Source: Sphingobacterium sp. SGR-19 (lineage in GTDB: Bacteria; Bacteroidota; Bacteroidia; Sphingobacteriales; Sphingobacteriaceae). Taken from it: DNA of 64,000 bases. The notes under the pieces are model-generated. The model did no database searches, was not told where the DNA came from, and worked only from the letters and a program-made list of their open reading frames with translations. How positions within the stretch are numbered: position 1 is the first letter of the stretch; every line of letters starts with the position of its first letter. The translations under genes were made by a program, and so were the position numbers. Location: assembly GCF_011043555.1 (NCBI RefSeq), contig NZ_JAAKGS010000004.1, positions 1 to 64,000 of the forward strand, read 5' to 3'. Below are positions 25,318 to 34,179 of this stretch, one piece after another.

Positions 25318-26718
25318 TTAGAAATTAAAGTATTCCTTCGCGTTGTGGTAACTGATGTCACCTACGATCTTTCCAATCCATTCTATATCATTTGGCAACT
25401 CTCCTTTTTCCACATCTTCTCCAAAAATATCACATACTAGCCGTCTGAAATACTCGTGTCTTGGAAACGACAGGAAGCTTCGAGAATCGGTCAACATTCC
25501 GACTAAACGGCTCAATAGTCCCATATTGGATAACGCATTCATCTGTTTAGTCATACCATCTTTTTGATCTAGGAACCACCAGGCTGATCCAAACTGAATT
25601 TTTCCTTTGATTGATCCATCGTTAAAATTTCCGATCATGGTGGCGATCAATTCATTGTCAGCTGGGTTCAGATTGTACAAAATCGTTTTTGTCAGCTTAT
25701 CCTGGTTATCCAATCTGTTAAGGAACTTAGAAAGTGCCCTCGCTTGGCTAAAGTCACCGATGGAATCCCAGCCTGTATCCGGCCCGTTTAAACGTAACAT
25801 ACGCGCGTTGTTATTACGTAGGGCGCCTAGATGATACTGTTGAACCCAACCTTTTTCGTGATCCCATTCCGCAAACTGCACCAACATGGCCGATTTGAAT
25901 TTCAAATTTTCACTAGGTGTCAGTGTTTGTTTTGCTCTTATTTTTTCGAAGATAAGGGCAACCTCCTGATCGGTATAATCTTCGGCGTAAATCTGCTCTA
26001 ACCCGTGATCAGAGACAGAACATCCGTTTTCTGCGAAGAAATCGTGTCTTGTCTTCAATGCATCTAAGTAAGCCGCATAGCTTCCAATCGATGTATTCGT
26101 GACAGCTTCCACTTGATCGATGTAGGCATTTAACGCTTCAATATCGTCGGCGTTCATGGCCTTATCCGGACGAAACGCCGGAAGCATCTTGAAGCTTTCA
26201 TTCTCCTGTGCAAACTGCTGATGAAAATTCAAGGAATCTATAGGGTCATCTGTAGTACACACGATCTCGACATTCATCATTTTCAACAATCCCCGAACAG
26301 AATAACCCGGTTCCGCCAATTTAGCCGCCGTTTCTTCATAGATCTTTTCCGCCGTTTTAGGAGATAGTAAATCTTTAATCCCAAAATAACGCTGAAGCTC
26401 CAAGTGCGTCCAATGGTACAAAGGATTACGCAATGTATACGGAACAGTTTCCGCCCATTTTAAAAATTTCTCTTTGTCAGAAGCATCTCCAGTAATATAT
26501 TTCTCGTTTACCCCATTGGCACGCATAGCGCGCCATTTATAATGGTCACCGTTCAGCCATACCTGGCTTATGTTCTCAAATTGCGTGTCTTTTACAATTT
26601 GTTCCGGGATCAGGTGATTATGGTAGTCAATAATAGGCAAACTCTTCGAAAACTGATGGTATAACGTTTCTGCCGTTTTGCTATTTAATAAAAAGTTATC
26701 GTCTAAAAATGCTTTCAT
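25318..26718 (-). CDS. uxaC: Glucuronate/galacturonate isomerase
   Basis: A 466-residue uronate isomerase converting D-galacturonate to tagaturonate and D-glucuronate to fructuronate. The amidohydrolase-like metal motif DYHNH is at about residues 33-37, and the family segments TTDDPIDSL and LTDSRSFLSFPRHEYFRR are clear. Length is normal. It is followed by eda and preceded by uxaA after 12 bases. With UxaB and UxaA it makes the isomerase pathway complete to 2-keto-3-deoxygluconate. Confidence 0.97.
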   Translation of the reverse strand: MKAFLDDNFLLNSKTAETLYHQFSKSLPIIDYHNHLIPEQIVKDTQFENISQVWLNGDHYKWRAMRANGVNEKYITGDASDKEKFLKWAETVPYTLRNPLYHWTHLELQRYFGIKDLLSPKTAEKIYEETAAKLAEPGYSVRGLLKMMNVEIVCTTDDPIDSLNFHQQFAQENESFKMLPAFRPDKAMNADDIEALNAYIDQVEAVTNTSIGSYAAYLDALKTRHDFFAENGCSVSDHGLEQIYAEDYTDQEVALIFEKIRAKQTLTPSENLKFKSAMLVQFAEWDHEKGWVQQYHLGALRNNNARMLRLNGPDTGWDSIGDFSQARALSKFLNRLDNQDKLTKTILYNLNPADNELIATMIGNFNDGSIKGKIQFGSAWWFLDQKDGMTKQMNALSNMGLLSRLVGMLTDSRSFLSFPRHEYFRRLVCDIFGEDVEKGELPNDIEWIGKIVGDISYHNAKEYFNF

Positions 26719-26730
26719 GATTATATAGTT

Positions 26731-28377
26731 TTATAAACTTACTCCTCTTTTCCAAGGAATGAAGTCGTCTTGATTTAACTGTACTGCTTTTGGTATTACT
26801 TCTCCACTGGCGGCTTTAATACAATATTCTAAGATATCTTCACCCATTTGCTCGATGGTTTTATCACCGTCAATGATAGCCCCCGTATTGATATCAATAA
26901 TATCGCCCATTCGTTGTGCCAATGCGTTATTGGTTGCTACCTTTATAACGGGGCAAATGGGATTTCCCGTAGGCGTGCCAAGCCCAGTGGTAAACAAAAT
27001 TAGGGTAGCGCCTGAAGCGGCCTTTCCAGTTGTTGCTTCTACATCATTTCCTGGTGTACACACTAGGTTTAACCCAGGTTTAGTTGCTTCTTCGGTATAA
27101 TCTAACACGTCTACTACAGGTGACGTTCCGCCTTTTTTTGCTGCTCCTGTACTTTTTATCGCATCTGTAATCAGACCATCTCGAATATTTCCTGGAGACG
27201 GGTTCATGTGAAACCCAGAACCGACATTTTCCGCAGCTTGGCTATACGCTGTCATCAATCGGATAAACTTATGTGCTGCTTCCGGCTCTATCGTTCGATC
27301 GATTAAGTTTTGTTCGGCGCCGCATAGTTCCGGGAATTCTGCCAACAACACTTTACCTCCTAAGGCCACTAGCAAATCAGAAGTATATCCTACAGCCGGG
27401 TTGGCTGATATTCCACTAAAACCGTCGCTTCCCCCACATTTTACCCCCAAGGTTAATTTACTCAACGGAGCAGGTTGCCGTTCCAATTTATTAACTTCTA
27501 TCAGTCCGACAAAGGTCTTTTGTATAGCTTCCTGAATGAGTTGTTCTTCGCTTTTGGACTGTTGTTGTTCAAAGACATAAATCGGCTTTTTAAAGTTCGG
27601 GTTTCTTTCTTTGATGTCTGCCAATAGATCATTTAACTGCAGATTTTGGCAACCGAGACTTAACACCGTAACACCAGCCACGTTAGGGTGATCGGCGTAA
27701 GCTGCCAATAGCTTTCCTAAAACCGCAGCATCTTGCCGGATACCACCACATCCTCCCTGATGATTTAAAAACTTGATACCATCTACATTCTTAAACACAC
27801 GATTTTGCTTATGGGTGGTTACGCTCAACTGCTCGGGCATCAGGGTGCTGATATCCTGTCCGGCTTCATATGCTGCTAGCAATTCACGGGTGAAAGCCCG
27901 GTATTTGCCCGTTACAGAATATCCTAGCTCGTTGTGGAGGGCTTCCTTGATCACATCCAAGTTTCTATTTTCACAAAATACCGTCGGAACAAATAGCCAA
28001 TAATTAGCGGTACCAACCCGACCATCCTCGCGCACATAACCATTGAAGGTTCTACCTGCAAAACGGGAAACATCGGGAGCCTCCCATGTATATTCATAAG
28101 GGCGAAAAGTATATGGATCAGCGGCATGTTTGGTGTTGTCTGTATTCATGATCCCACCTTGAGGCACTGTATATTGTGTTTTTCCTACAAGTACGCCATA
28201 CATATATATTTCATCTCCTTGATGCATGTCCTGCATAAAAAACTTGTGTTTTGCCGGCACATCATCCTGTAAGGTGTAAACAGCGCCGTCAAACTCTATT
28301 TGCTCACCTTTTGACAGGTTCTGCAATGCGACTAATACATTATCCTTCGGATGGATCCTTAATATTCTATTTGCCAT
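26731..28377 (-). CDS. uxaA: Altronate dehydratase
   Basis: A 548-residue enzyme dehydrating D-altronate to 2-keto-3-deoxygluconate. An N-terminal SAF domain (residues 1-85) is joined to the large UxaA/GarD catalytic domain with the conserved HQGGCGGIRQDA and LGVKCGGSDGFSGISANPA metal/substrate motifs. Length is as in fused UxaA proteins. Its start overlaps the uxaB stop by 19 bases. Part of the uronate operon. Mannonate dehydratase is not in the window, so glucuronate-derived fructuronate would need another route or a relaxed reductase. Confidence 0.96.
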   Translation of the reverse strand: MANRILRIHPKDNVLVALQNLSKGEQIEFDGAVYTLQDDVPAKHKFFMQDMHQGDEIYMYGVLVGKTQYTVPQGGIMNTDNTKHAADPYTFRPYEYTWEAPDVSRFAGRTFNGYVREDGRVGTANYWLFVPTVFCENRNLDVIKEALHNELGYSVTGKYRAFTRELLAAYEAGQDISTLMPEQLSVTTHKQNRVFKNVDGIKFLNHQGGCGGIRQDAAVLGKLLAAYADHPNVAGVTVLSLGCQNLQLNDLLADIKERNPNFKKPIYVFEQQQSKSEEQLIQEAIQKTFVGLIEVNKLERQPAPLSKLTLGVKCGGSDGFSGISANPAVGYTSDLLVALGGKVLLAEFPELCGAEQNLIDRTIEPEAAHKFIRLMTAYSQAAENVGSGFHMNPSPGNIRDGLITDAIKSTGAAKKGGTSPVVDVLDYTEEATKPGLNLVCTPGNDVEATTGKAASGATLILFTTGLGTPTGNPICPVIKVATNNALAQRMGDIIDINTGAIIDGDKTIEQMGEDILEYCIKAASGEVIPKAVQLNQDDFIPWKRGVSL

Positions 28378-29876
28378 GTTGCATTTAACTTTTCAATTGT
28401 TTTTAATACGCCATCGGCGTTAATCTCTTCCATATAATGTGCGACAGTTGACTCGAACTCGGGGTACGTTGTCAAATCCTTTCCCCATAGACTATCATCA
28501 CCCAGCACATCGTGTACTACCGTCCGTTTATTCTTCCAATACCCAAATAGAACTGGTGCAAATTCGTCTTGAAGTACGATTTTTTGTCCGTTAATTTCTT
28601 GTATGTATTGGCCATCCTGTTCTTTGGTGTCCATAAACTTGATATATGCCGCAAAACCTAACGCCATGTGCTGCGGTGGAACAAGGTTCTTTGTATACCA
28701 TTTCTCCAACAGTGCAATATTACGCATATTCATCTTCGAGGTATAGTTTAATGCAATATTTTCCCACCGATGTTCAAGAAAAGGATTACTAAATCTATCA
28801 ATCACGTTGTTGGCAAAATCCGCGACATCCTGTGTTTTAATATTTTCGTCGACAATGGATTTTCCTATCTCTTTTTTCATTAAGCCACGCACGAATGTGT
28901 TAAATGCATCGTTTTGCATGGCCTCTTTGACCGTTATGAAGCCGCTCCACAGTGCTGCAGCACAGCTTAGCGTATGCGTTCCATTCAACAAACGCAGTTT
29001 AATTTCCTTGAATTTTTCGATAGACGGAACAAGCACAACGCCACTGTCCACTTCGGCGAAAGAAAGGATTTGCTTTACACGTGGAGAATCGGTTTCGATG
29101 GCCCACAAACGGAAGGGCTCCGCCATAATCATGAGTTGATCCTGATAGCCTAGCTCCTGTTCTGTTTGTTGTTGTTCTTCTTTTGGTAAACGACCCGGTA
29201 CGATACGATCTACCAAGGTGTTACAAAAATCGTTTGCTTCGTCCAACCATGTCGAAAAGTCTCTTCCCAAATTATTTTGAGCAGCCAGGCTATGTAAGAT
29301 TTTCTTCAATTTTGTCCCATTATCGGAAATCAATTCCGTGGGCAATACAACAAGCCCTTTTGTTGTATCGCCTTCGAAGTGTCGATAACGCTCGTACAGG
29401 AATGATAGCAACTTCCCCGGAAACGACACAGGTGGATTGTCCGTTATTTTGTCGTTGCTCAACACAATTCCCACTTCGGTCGTATTGGAAAATACGACTT
29501 GCATTTCCGGGTTCTGTGCCGCTTCAAGGATAGCTTGCCAATCTTTCGAGGCTGACAATACTCGCGAAATCGCATTATTGACACTATATCGAACGGCTTC
29601 CCGCCCATCCTCTATTCCTTTGATACATAAGGTGTATAACCCTTCTTGCTCTGCAAATTCATCTGCGCCTGATGACGCTGTGGATTTGACCACTAAAATT
29701 CGACCATTAAATACGCCTTCTTTATTTGCCTTATCAACAAAATAATCAGGCAAGCCCCTCAACAGCACGCCAGTGCCAAATTGCAACACGCGTTCCGGCA
29801 ATTCAAAAGAATTACCTTCAGGCAACTCCACCTTGCTTGCATCTATTTTTCCTATATTCTCTCTTGAAAGTAACAT
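28359..29876 (-). CDS. uxaB: Tagaturonate reductase (altronate oxidoreductase)
   Basis: A 505-residue NADH-dependent polyol dehydrogenase of the mannitol dehydrogenase family, reducing tagaturonate to altronate. The N-terminal nucleotide-binding part has VLQFGTGVLLRGLPDYFVDKA near residues 30-50. The catalytic Lys motif is in the KLRLLNGTHTLSCAAALWSG region near 295. It is sandwiched between the PL10 gene (4 bases away) and uxaA (19-base overlap), so the operon directly links pectate cleavage to uronate catabolism. Confidence 0.94.
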   Translation of the reverse strand: MLLSRENIGKIDASKVELPEGNSFELPERVLQFGTGVLLRGLPDYFVDKANKEGVFNGRILVVKSTASSGADEFAEQEGLYTLCIKGIEDGREAVRYSVNNAISRVLSASKDWQAILEAAQNPEMQVVFSNTTEVGIVLSNDKITDNPPVSFPGKLLSFLYERYRHFEGDTTKGLVVLPTELISDNGTKLKKILHSLAAQNNLGRDFSTWLDEANDFCNTLVDRIVPGRLPKEEQQQTEQELGYQDQLMIMAEPFRLWAIETDSPRVKQILSFAEVDSGVVLVPSIEKFKEIKLRLLNGTHTLSCAAALWSGFITVKEAMQNDAFNTFVRGLMKKEIGKSIVDENIKTQDVADFANNVIDRFSNPFLEHRWENIALNYTSKMNMRNIALLEKWYTKNLVPPQHMALGFAAYIKFMDTKEQDGQYIQEINGQKIVLQDEFAPVLFGYWKNKRTVVHDVLGDDSLWGKDLTTYPEFESTVAHYMEEINADGVLKTIEKLNATWQIEY

Positions 29877-29880
29877 ATTT

Positions 29881-30918
29881 CTACTTTTTTATTTCCTTAT
29901 TTTTCTTCCACTTGGGGTAGTCTTTTTCCAACAGCTTGGCGGGCCAATTCCCAAACCACGCATACCCGTTCTTTCGTTCATCTGATATTTGCGAAAAATC
30001 GTAAGTCACGCTATTGTCCCGATCGCCGAATAGCGGTTTATTATTCTCGATATCATAGAATCTCGACCATATCACAGAAGTGCTATCAGTGACCAAGTCA
30101 CGAACTGTATTTCCTGTTTTTGGGTCCTTTTTTCTATCAAATCGATACCCTTCTAAGTCATGTACCGCAAACCAACGAATAGCAGATTCTATTGCTTTTT
30201 CTATCGCTGGCGTAACGGGCTGTTTCATCAAAAAACGAACAATATTGACCGATTCCGATGTACTTAGCGAAACTGGCTCAAAAACTCTCGCCTGTTCTGG
30301 CTGTAACGTTTTTTCATCATATTGCGCGGCCCAAATGGTTAAAGAGTCGTCTTGAACCACCTGTGTTTTTAATATACAATCTATGCCTCTTGCCAATGCA
30401 TCTGTCGCACGTCTTTTTAACTTGTCCTCACCTAATGCATCAAAACCCGGTTTTTCTTTTACTAAGTTGTCCAACACGGTTAACGCATTAATCATCGCGT
30501 TGTCATTATAGGTAATCTGCGCTCGATATAAGGATTTGTTAGGATAGTATTGTGGAAAGCCACCATTTTCATATTGCGCTTCCAACAAATATTCTACCCC
30601 TTGACGAGCTGCGTTTAAATAATCGGCGTTCTGTGTTCTAGCATAGGCCTCCACTAATATGTTAATTTCTCGCGTTGTCGCTCCGTTGTCAATCGTAGCG
30701 TGTTCTTCACTCGTGGCTTCGATTTTCTGAATCAATTCTTTTGTCAATGGTAAAGCATAGTTGACCGCCTTCTTATCAACTTGTTTTCCCCATGCTCCAT
30801 TAGGAAGCTGGTATACCAGCACCTTCTCTGCTAAACTATCTTTTAGCTTCTCCTGCGCTAAAACCAAATGAGATAGCGAGAGCAAACAATAAAACAATAT
30901 GAGAAATCTAATATGCAT
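29881..30918 (-). CDS. Pectate lyase, family PL10
   Basis: A 345-residue secreted enzyme with a signal peptide (FLILFYCLLSLSHLVLAQ, cleavage near residue 21) and the alpha-toroid PL10 fold signatures: ATIDNGATTREINIL, YENGGFPQYYP and ITYNDNAMINALTVL. PL10 enzymes cleave polygalacturonate by beta-elimination, giving unsaturated oligogalacturonides. The opening QLPNGAWGKQ is typical. It lies 11 bases after the GH105 gene, which removes unsaturated ends, and 4 bases before uxaB. Confidence 0.93.
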   Translation of the reverse strand: MHIRFLILFYCLLSLSHLVLAQEKLKDSLAEKVLVYQLPNGAWGKQVDKKAVNYALPLTKELIQKIEATSEEHATIDNGATTREINILVEAYARTQNADYLNAARQGVEYLLEAQYENGGFPQYYPNKSLYRAQITYNDNAMINALTVLDNLVKEKPGFDALGEDKLKRRATDALARGIDCILKTQVVQDDSLTIWAAQYDEKTLQPEQARVFEPVSLSTSESVNIVRFLMKQPVTPAIEKAIESAIRWFAVHDLEGYRFDRKKDPKTGNTVRDLVTDSTSVIWSRFYDIENNKPLFGDRDNSVTYDFSQISDERKNGYAWFGNWPAKLLEKDYPKWKKNKEIKK

Positions 30919-30929
30919 CGTCTATCTAT

Positions 30930-32840
30930 TTATTTTGCTTTTTTCACTAACCAGCGTACCAGTTCATGCGCTGCGTCAAAGTTCTGATATTCAGCAGGAA
31001 GTTTACGCCCGTCTACATATTCATTGTACAACCACGGATCGCCAATCGCGAAAACAGTTCCCTTACCAAATTTTGCTGTTGCGATGACGGTATCGCCGTC
31101 GTCTTTCACGAGCGATTTTGCCGGCTTTGTAGCCCTGATGGTAGAGATTTCTTTTATATAAATCTTCTTTGTCTTCTTAAAAATTTCTGTTTTCGACGGA
31201 ATAATAATAGCGCCCTCCGCATAATTATTTCCTTTCACCATATTTCGGTTGTCTTCATTAAACGTAATTCCGAATTTTTCAGGAAGTGTATTGAACTTCG
31301 CTATCTCACAATTGCCCGCATCATTGAGCAATAACACCAACACACCTCCTGCCCGAACCCAGCTTGCAATCTCATCCGCATCCACTTCGTTCATGTAATT
31401 TGGACTCGTTGTCTCCTTCTCCGTATCAGGATCAACAATAATATAAATATCGGTGTTTGCCAACTTCTCCTGGGTTGGTGCTTCACGCAATGTGTTCAAT
31501 TTGCCTCCATATTCTTCAAATATGCGCCCTAACAAAAAGAAACCGTTGTTGTCCTGACCGTCCCAAAGGTAATGATAAGGCTTCAATTGACCGTCCGGTG
31601 CCTTCTTGTACTCATTGTTATAATGATTATCCAACATCACATTTACTTTTCCTCCTTTTGCTGTTTTTGCAAATTCGAGTTCGGATGCGGCTAGGATAAA
31701 AGGGCCAACACCTTTGGGATCATTAGGTTTCACGGGTTCGCTCATATAGTATGCAAAGCTCCCATCACGGTAATTTTTTGATCCTCCCAATCCGGAAACG
31801 GTTACTACATGGTTAATATTTACGCGGTCAGGGCCACCCGGGGTGATGAACTGTTTTACCAAGCCGGTATACCCCTTATCGATTGATTCTTGAAAATCCT
31901 TTTTTGCCACATATCCTTTTCTAACAGCTTTCGCCATCGCATATACGAACATACTGGACGCCGAAGCCTCTACATAGTTTCCGTCGCGAGCAGCTAAATC
32001 AACAATATCATACCAGACCCCGGTTTTACCATCTTGGTGTTGCGCAATAGCCGTCAACGTTCGGTTCAAGATTTGTAAAAGCTTTTCCCTGCCGGGATGT
32101 TCCTGCGGGAAATAATCTAACACATCCACCAAAGCCATCGCATACCAGCCAATTCCCCGCCCCCAAAAATGTTTGGAAAGCCCTGTTGCCGGATCTGCCC
32201 ATCGTTCTCTACGAGATTCGTCCCAGCCGTGGTAAAGCAATCCCGTTTTTTCATCGCGCGCATGATTTTCCATGTACGTAAACTGGTTTACGATATCATC
32301 AAACGCACTATCAATGCCCATCAAAGCGGCGTACTCGGTATAAAAGGGTTGTGCCATATAGAGCCCATCCAACCACATTTGATAAGGATAGATTTTCTTA
32401 TGCCAAAATCCGCCCTCATTGGTTCGAGGGTGTGTCAGTATCTGATTATATATCTTTTCACTTGCTTTTAAATATTTCTGCTTCCCCGTAACCTTGTACA
32501 AGAATAATAATGAGCGGCCGTTTTTGATATGGTCGATATTATACTCTTCTGATTTATAGTTTCTGATATCACCGTCTTCCGTTACAAACTGATCCATCCA
32601 GCCTTGTATATAGTCGAAATACGTTTTATTACCTGTATTCCGCCATACTTCCACCATGCCTTCCAATACGACGCCCATGTCGTAGGTCCACTGCGGCCCT
32701 CTCTCCTTATTTGTAAATCGAGCGTCTTTATACAACGAATCCATAGCCGTAATAGCCATTTTCTCGGATAATGCCCGTTGCCCGAAGCCGAGCTGTGTCA
32801 ACAACACCAAATAAACAACGAAACTTATGCTTTTCTTCAT
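30930..32840 (-). CDS. GH105 unsaturated glycosyl hydrolase fused to a DUF4350 domain
   Basis: A 636-residue exported protein (signal peptide KKSISFVVYLVLLTQLGFGQ). Residues 25-375 form an (alpha/alpha)6 GH105 domain, which hydrates the unsaturated galacturonyl end left by pectate or rhamnogalacturonan lyases. Conserved Asp positions occur in the YDMGVVLEGMVEVW and YQMWLDGLYMAQPF segments. Residues about 400-630 resemble the DUF4350/GATase-like domain, with DIYIIVDPDTEK and DEIASWVRAGGVLVLLLND. The fusion is known in Bacteroidota; its second domain has no proven activity. It is the first gene of the uronate operon, with a palindromic operator 270 bases upstream. Confidence 0.92.
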   Translation of the reverse strand: MKKSISFVVYLVLLTQLGFGQRALSEKMAITAMDSLYKDARFTNKERGPQWTYDMGVVLEGMVEVWRNTGNKTYFDYIQGWMDQFVTEDGDIRNYKSEEYNIDHIKNGRSLLFLYKVTGKQKYLKASEKIYNQILTHPRTNEGGFWHKKIYPYQMWLDGLYMAQPFYTEYAALMGIDSAFDDIVNQFTYMENHARDEKTGLLYHGWDESRRERWADPATGLSKHFWGRGIGWYAMALVDVLDYFPQEHPGREKLLQILNRTLTAIAQHQDGKTGVWYDIVDLAARDGNYVEASASSMFVYAMAKAVRKGYVAKKDFQESIDKGYTGLVKQFITPGGPDRVNINHVVTVSGLGGSKNYRDGSFAYYMSEPVKPNDPKGVGPFILAASELEFAKTAKGGKVNVMLDNHYNNEYKKAPDGQLKPYHYLWDGQDNNGFFLLGRIFEEYGGKLNTLREAPTQEKLANTDIYIIVDPDTEKETTSPNYMNEVDADEIASWVRAGGVLVLLLNDAGNCEIAKFNTLPEKFGITFNEDNRNMVKGNNYAEGAIIIPSKTEIFKKTKKIYIKEISTIRATKPAKSLVKDDGDTVIATAKFGKGTVFAIGDPWLYNEYVDGRKLPAEYQNFDAAHELVRWLVKKAK

Positions 32841-33157
32841 TTTTCTCTACTTTATCACCAATCCTTTTTTTGACGCACCATTGCATCCCCAAACCATTAG
32901 TTTTCCTGCCTCTTCGCCCTTGAGCTGCCTAGATCATTTGACACGACTTTGTGACAAAGCGCCCCATGCAGCTTCCATCCAGAAAAAAACCAAAATGATG
33001 AATAGGTTTGCCCTCATTAACGTATCTTTATTACTCCCTCTCTATTGGTCGAAGATAAATTTATACATTAATATTCAGTTTCACAGCGGGTTAGCTTAGA
33101 ATTAAAAACGCAAACGTTATCGGTAACGTTTGCGCGCTAGTTTTTACTGTAATTCGG
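32841..33157. other. Leader region of the uronate operon
   Basis: A 317-base non-coding stretch between the GH105 start and the MDR dehydrogenase stop. It contains the 26-base palindrome at 33109-33134 and otherwise no gene with family likeness. I could not find a perfect TAnnTTTG on the minus strand, so the exact promoter is undetermined. Confidence 0.6.
33109..33134. promoter_or_regulatory. LacI-type palindrome at the head of the uronate operon
   Basis: CGCAAACGTTA and TAACGTTTGCG form perfect 11-base arms around TCGG. The core shares AACGTT, a central CGG and AACGTT with the sites at 35009 and 38544. On the minus strand the hairpin is followed by TTTTTAATT, so it could also terminate the MDR dehydrogenase transcript. 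The shared core favours an operator function, perhaps both. Confidence 0.65.
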
Positions 33158-34168
33158 CTAACTAAACTCAATCACGGTCTTGATTCCGGAAAGTAGTGGT
33201 TTTTCGCTGTCGGTAAACAGCTCCGCTACATCCTCAAACTTGACTCGTCGTGTAATAAACTGTTGAGCATCCAGCGATTTGTCTTTCAAGCGCTCCATGA
33301 CATATTCGAAGTCACTAGCTAGAGCATTCCGGCTACTCATCAATGTACCCTCCCGTTTGTGGAACTCGGGGTGGCTAAAATGTACTTCTTCTTTTTGCAA
33401 ACCCACAAGTACATAACGTGCTCCATGCGCCATATATTGGAAAGCATTATTAATAGCAGCTGTATTTCCCGTTGCGTCAAACAAAAGCGTAGGCATATCA
33501 CCATTCGTAATAGTTGCCAGTTGCTCCTGCACATCCGCATCTCGTGCCGAAACGGTGTAAGACGCCCCCAACTCTTTTGCATAAGCCAAGCGACTGTCGT
33601 CAACATCCAGCGCGATAACCTTTCCTCCCACAATATTTGCCAAGGCGATAATCCCTAAACCTATTGGGCCTGCTCCCATCACCAGGACAAACTCTCCCGG
33701 AATAATACCGCCCCGCTGTATACCGTGGGCACCAATGGATAACGGCTCGACAAGTACGAGATCGTCATAATCCAAATCGGTGGCTTTACGTAAGGCATGC
33801 GACGGAACAACTACATATTCGGCCATAGCGCCATCGATATGGACGCCCAAAACACGCATATCATTGGTACAGTTTGGTTTGCCCATCCGCGAAGCAATAT
33901 CTGTACCAGCTGTGAAATACGGGATTACCGTCACTTTATCCCCTGTTGTAAACCCTGCTGCGTCACCTTCTACATAGTCTGCAGCGACCTCATGCCCCAA
34001 CACGCGGGGGTAAGTAAAGAAAGGCTGTCTGCCAGCAAACGCATGGATATCCGTACCACAAATTCCAATTTTTCGAATACGCAGTAAGGATTCTCCTTTT
34101 CCCGGCTTTGGGATATCTGCCTCTTCATACACAAATCGTCCCGGCTCGGCACAAATTAATTTCTTCAT
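33158..34168 (-). CDS. MDR-family alcohol dehydrogenase lacking the structural zinc site
   Basis: A 336-residue medium-chain dehydrogenase similar to the RspB/YjjN (L-galactonate/starvation-sensing) branch. Catalytic zinc ligands are present: Cys37 (GICGTD), His59 and Glu60 (GHE), and Glu141 in VEPLS. The NAD fold has MGAGPIGLG near 164-172. The lobe normally holding four structural cysteines (83-101) reads PYFTAGTDIASRM, with Ala87, Asp90 and Ser93 in three of the Cys positions. It lies 11 bases after the CE12 gene on the same strand. A role in oxidising or reducing a pectin-derived sugar acid is inferred; it might stand in for a missing step of unsaturated uronate catabolism. Confidence 0.85.
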   Translation of the reverse strand: MKKLICAEPGRFVYEEADIPKPGKGESLLRIRKIGICGTDIHAFAGRQPFFTYPRVLGHEVAADYVEGDAAGFTTGDKVTVIPYFTAGTDIASRMGKPNCTNDMRVLGVHIDGAMAEYVVVPSHALRKATDLDYDDLVLVEPLSIGAHGIQRGGIIPGEFVLVMGAGPIGLGIIALANIVGGKVIALDVDDSRLAYAKELGASYTVSARDADVQEQLATITNGDMPTLLFDATGNTAAINNAFQYMAHGARYVLVGLQKEEVHFSHPEFHKREGTLMSSRNALASDFEYVMERLKDKSLDAQQFITRRVKFEDVAELFTDSEKPLLSGIKTVIEFS

Positions 34169-34179
34169 CCGTATATAAT

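Noticed and set aside
25160..25361. Short minus-strand open frame between uxaC and eda, considered as a kdgK remnant
   Set aside because: It overlaps uxaC and shows no kinase motif (no GAGD or ribokinase pattern). The gap is treated as non-coding.
32827..33099. 90-codon plus-strand frame in the leader of the uronate operon
   Set aside because: It has no ribosome site or family likeness, has low-complexity composition and lies antisense to the GH105 leader.
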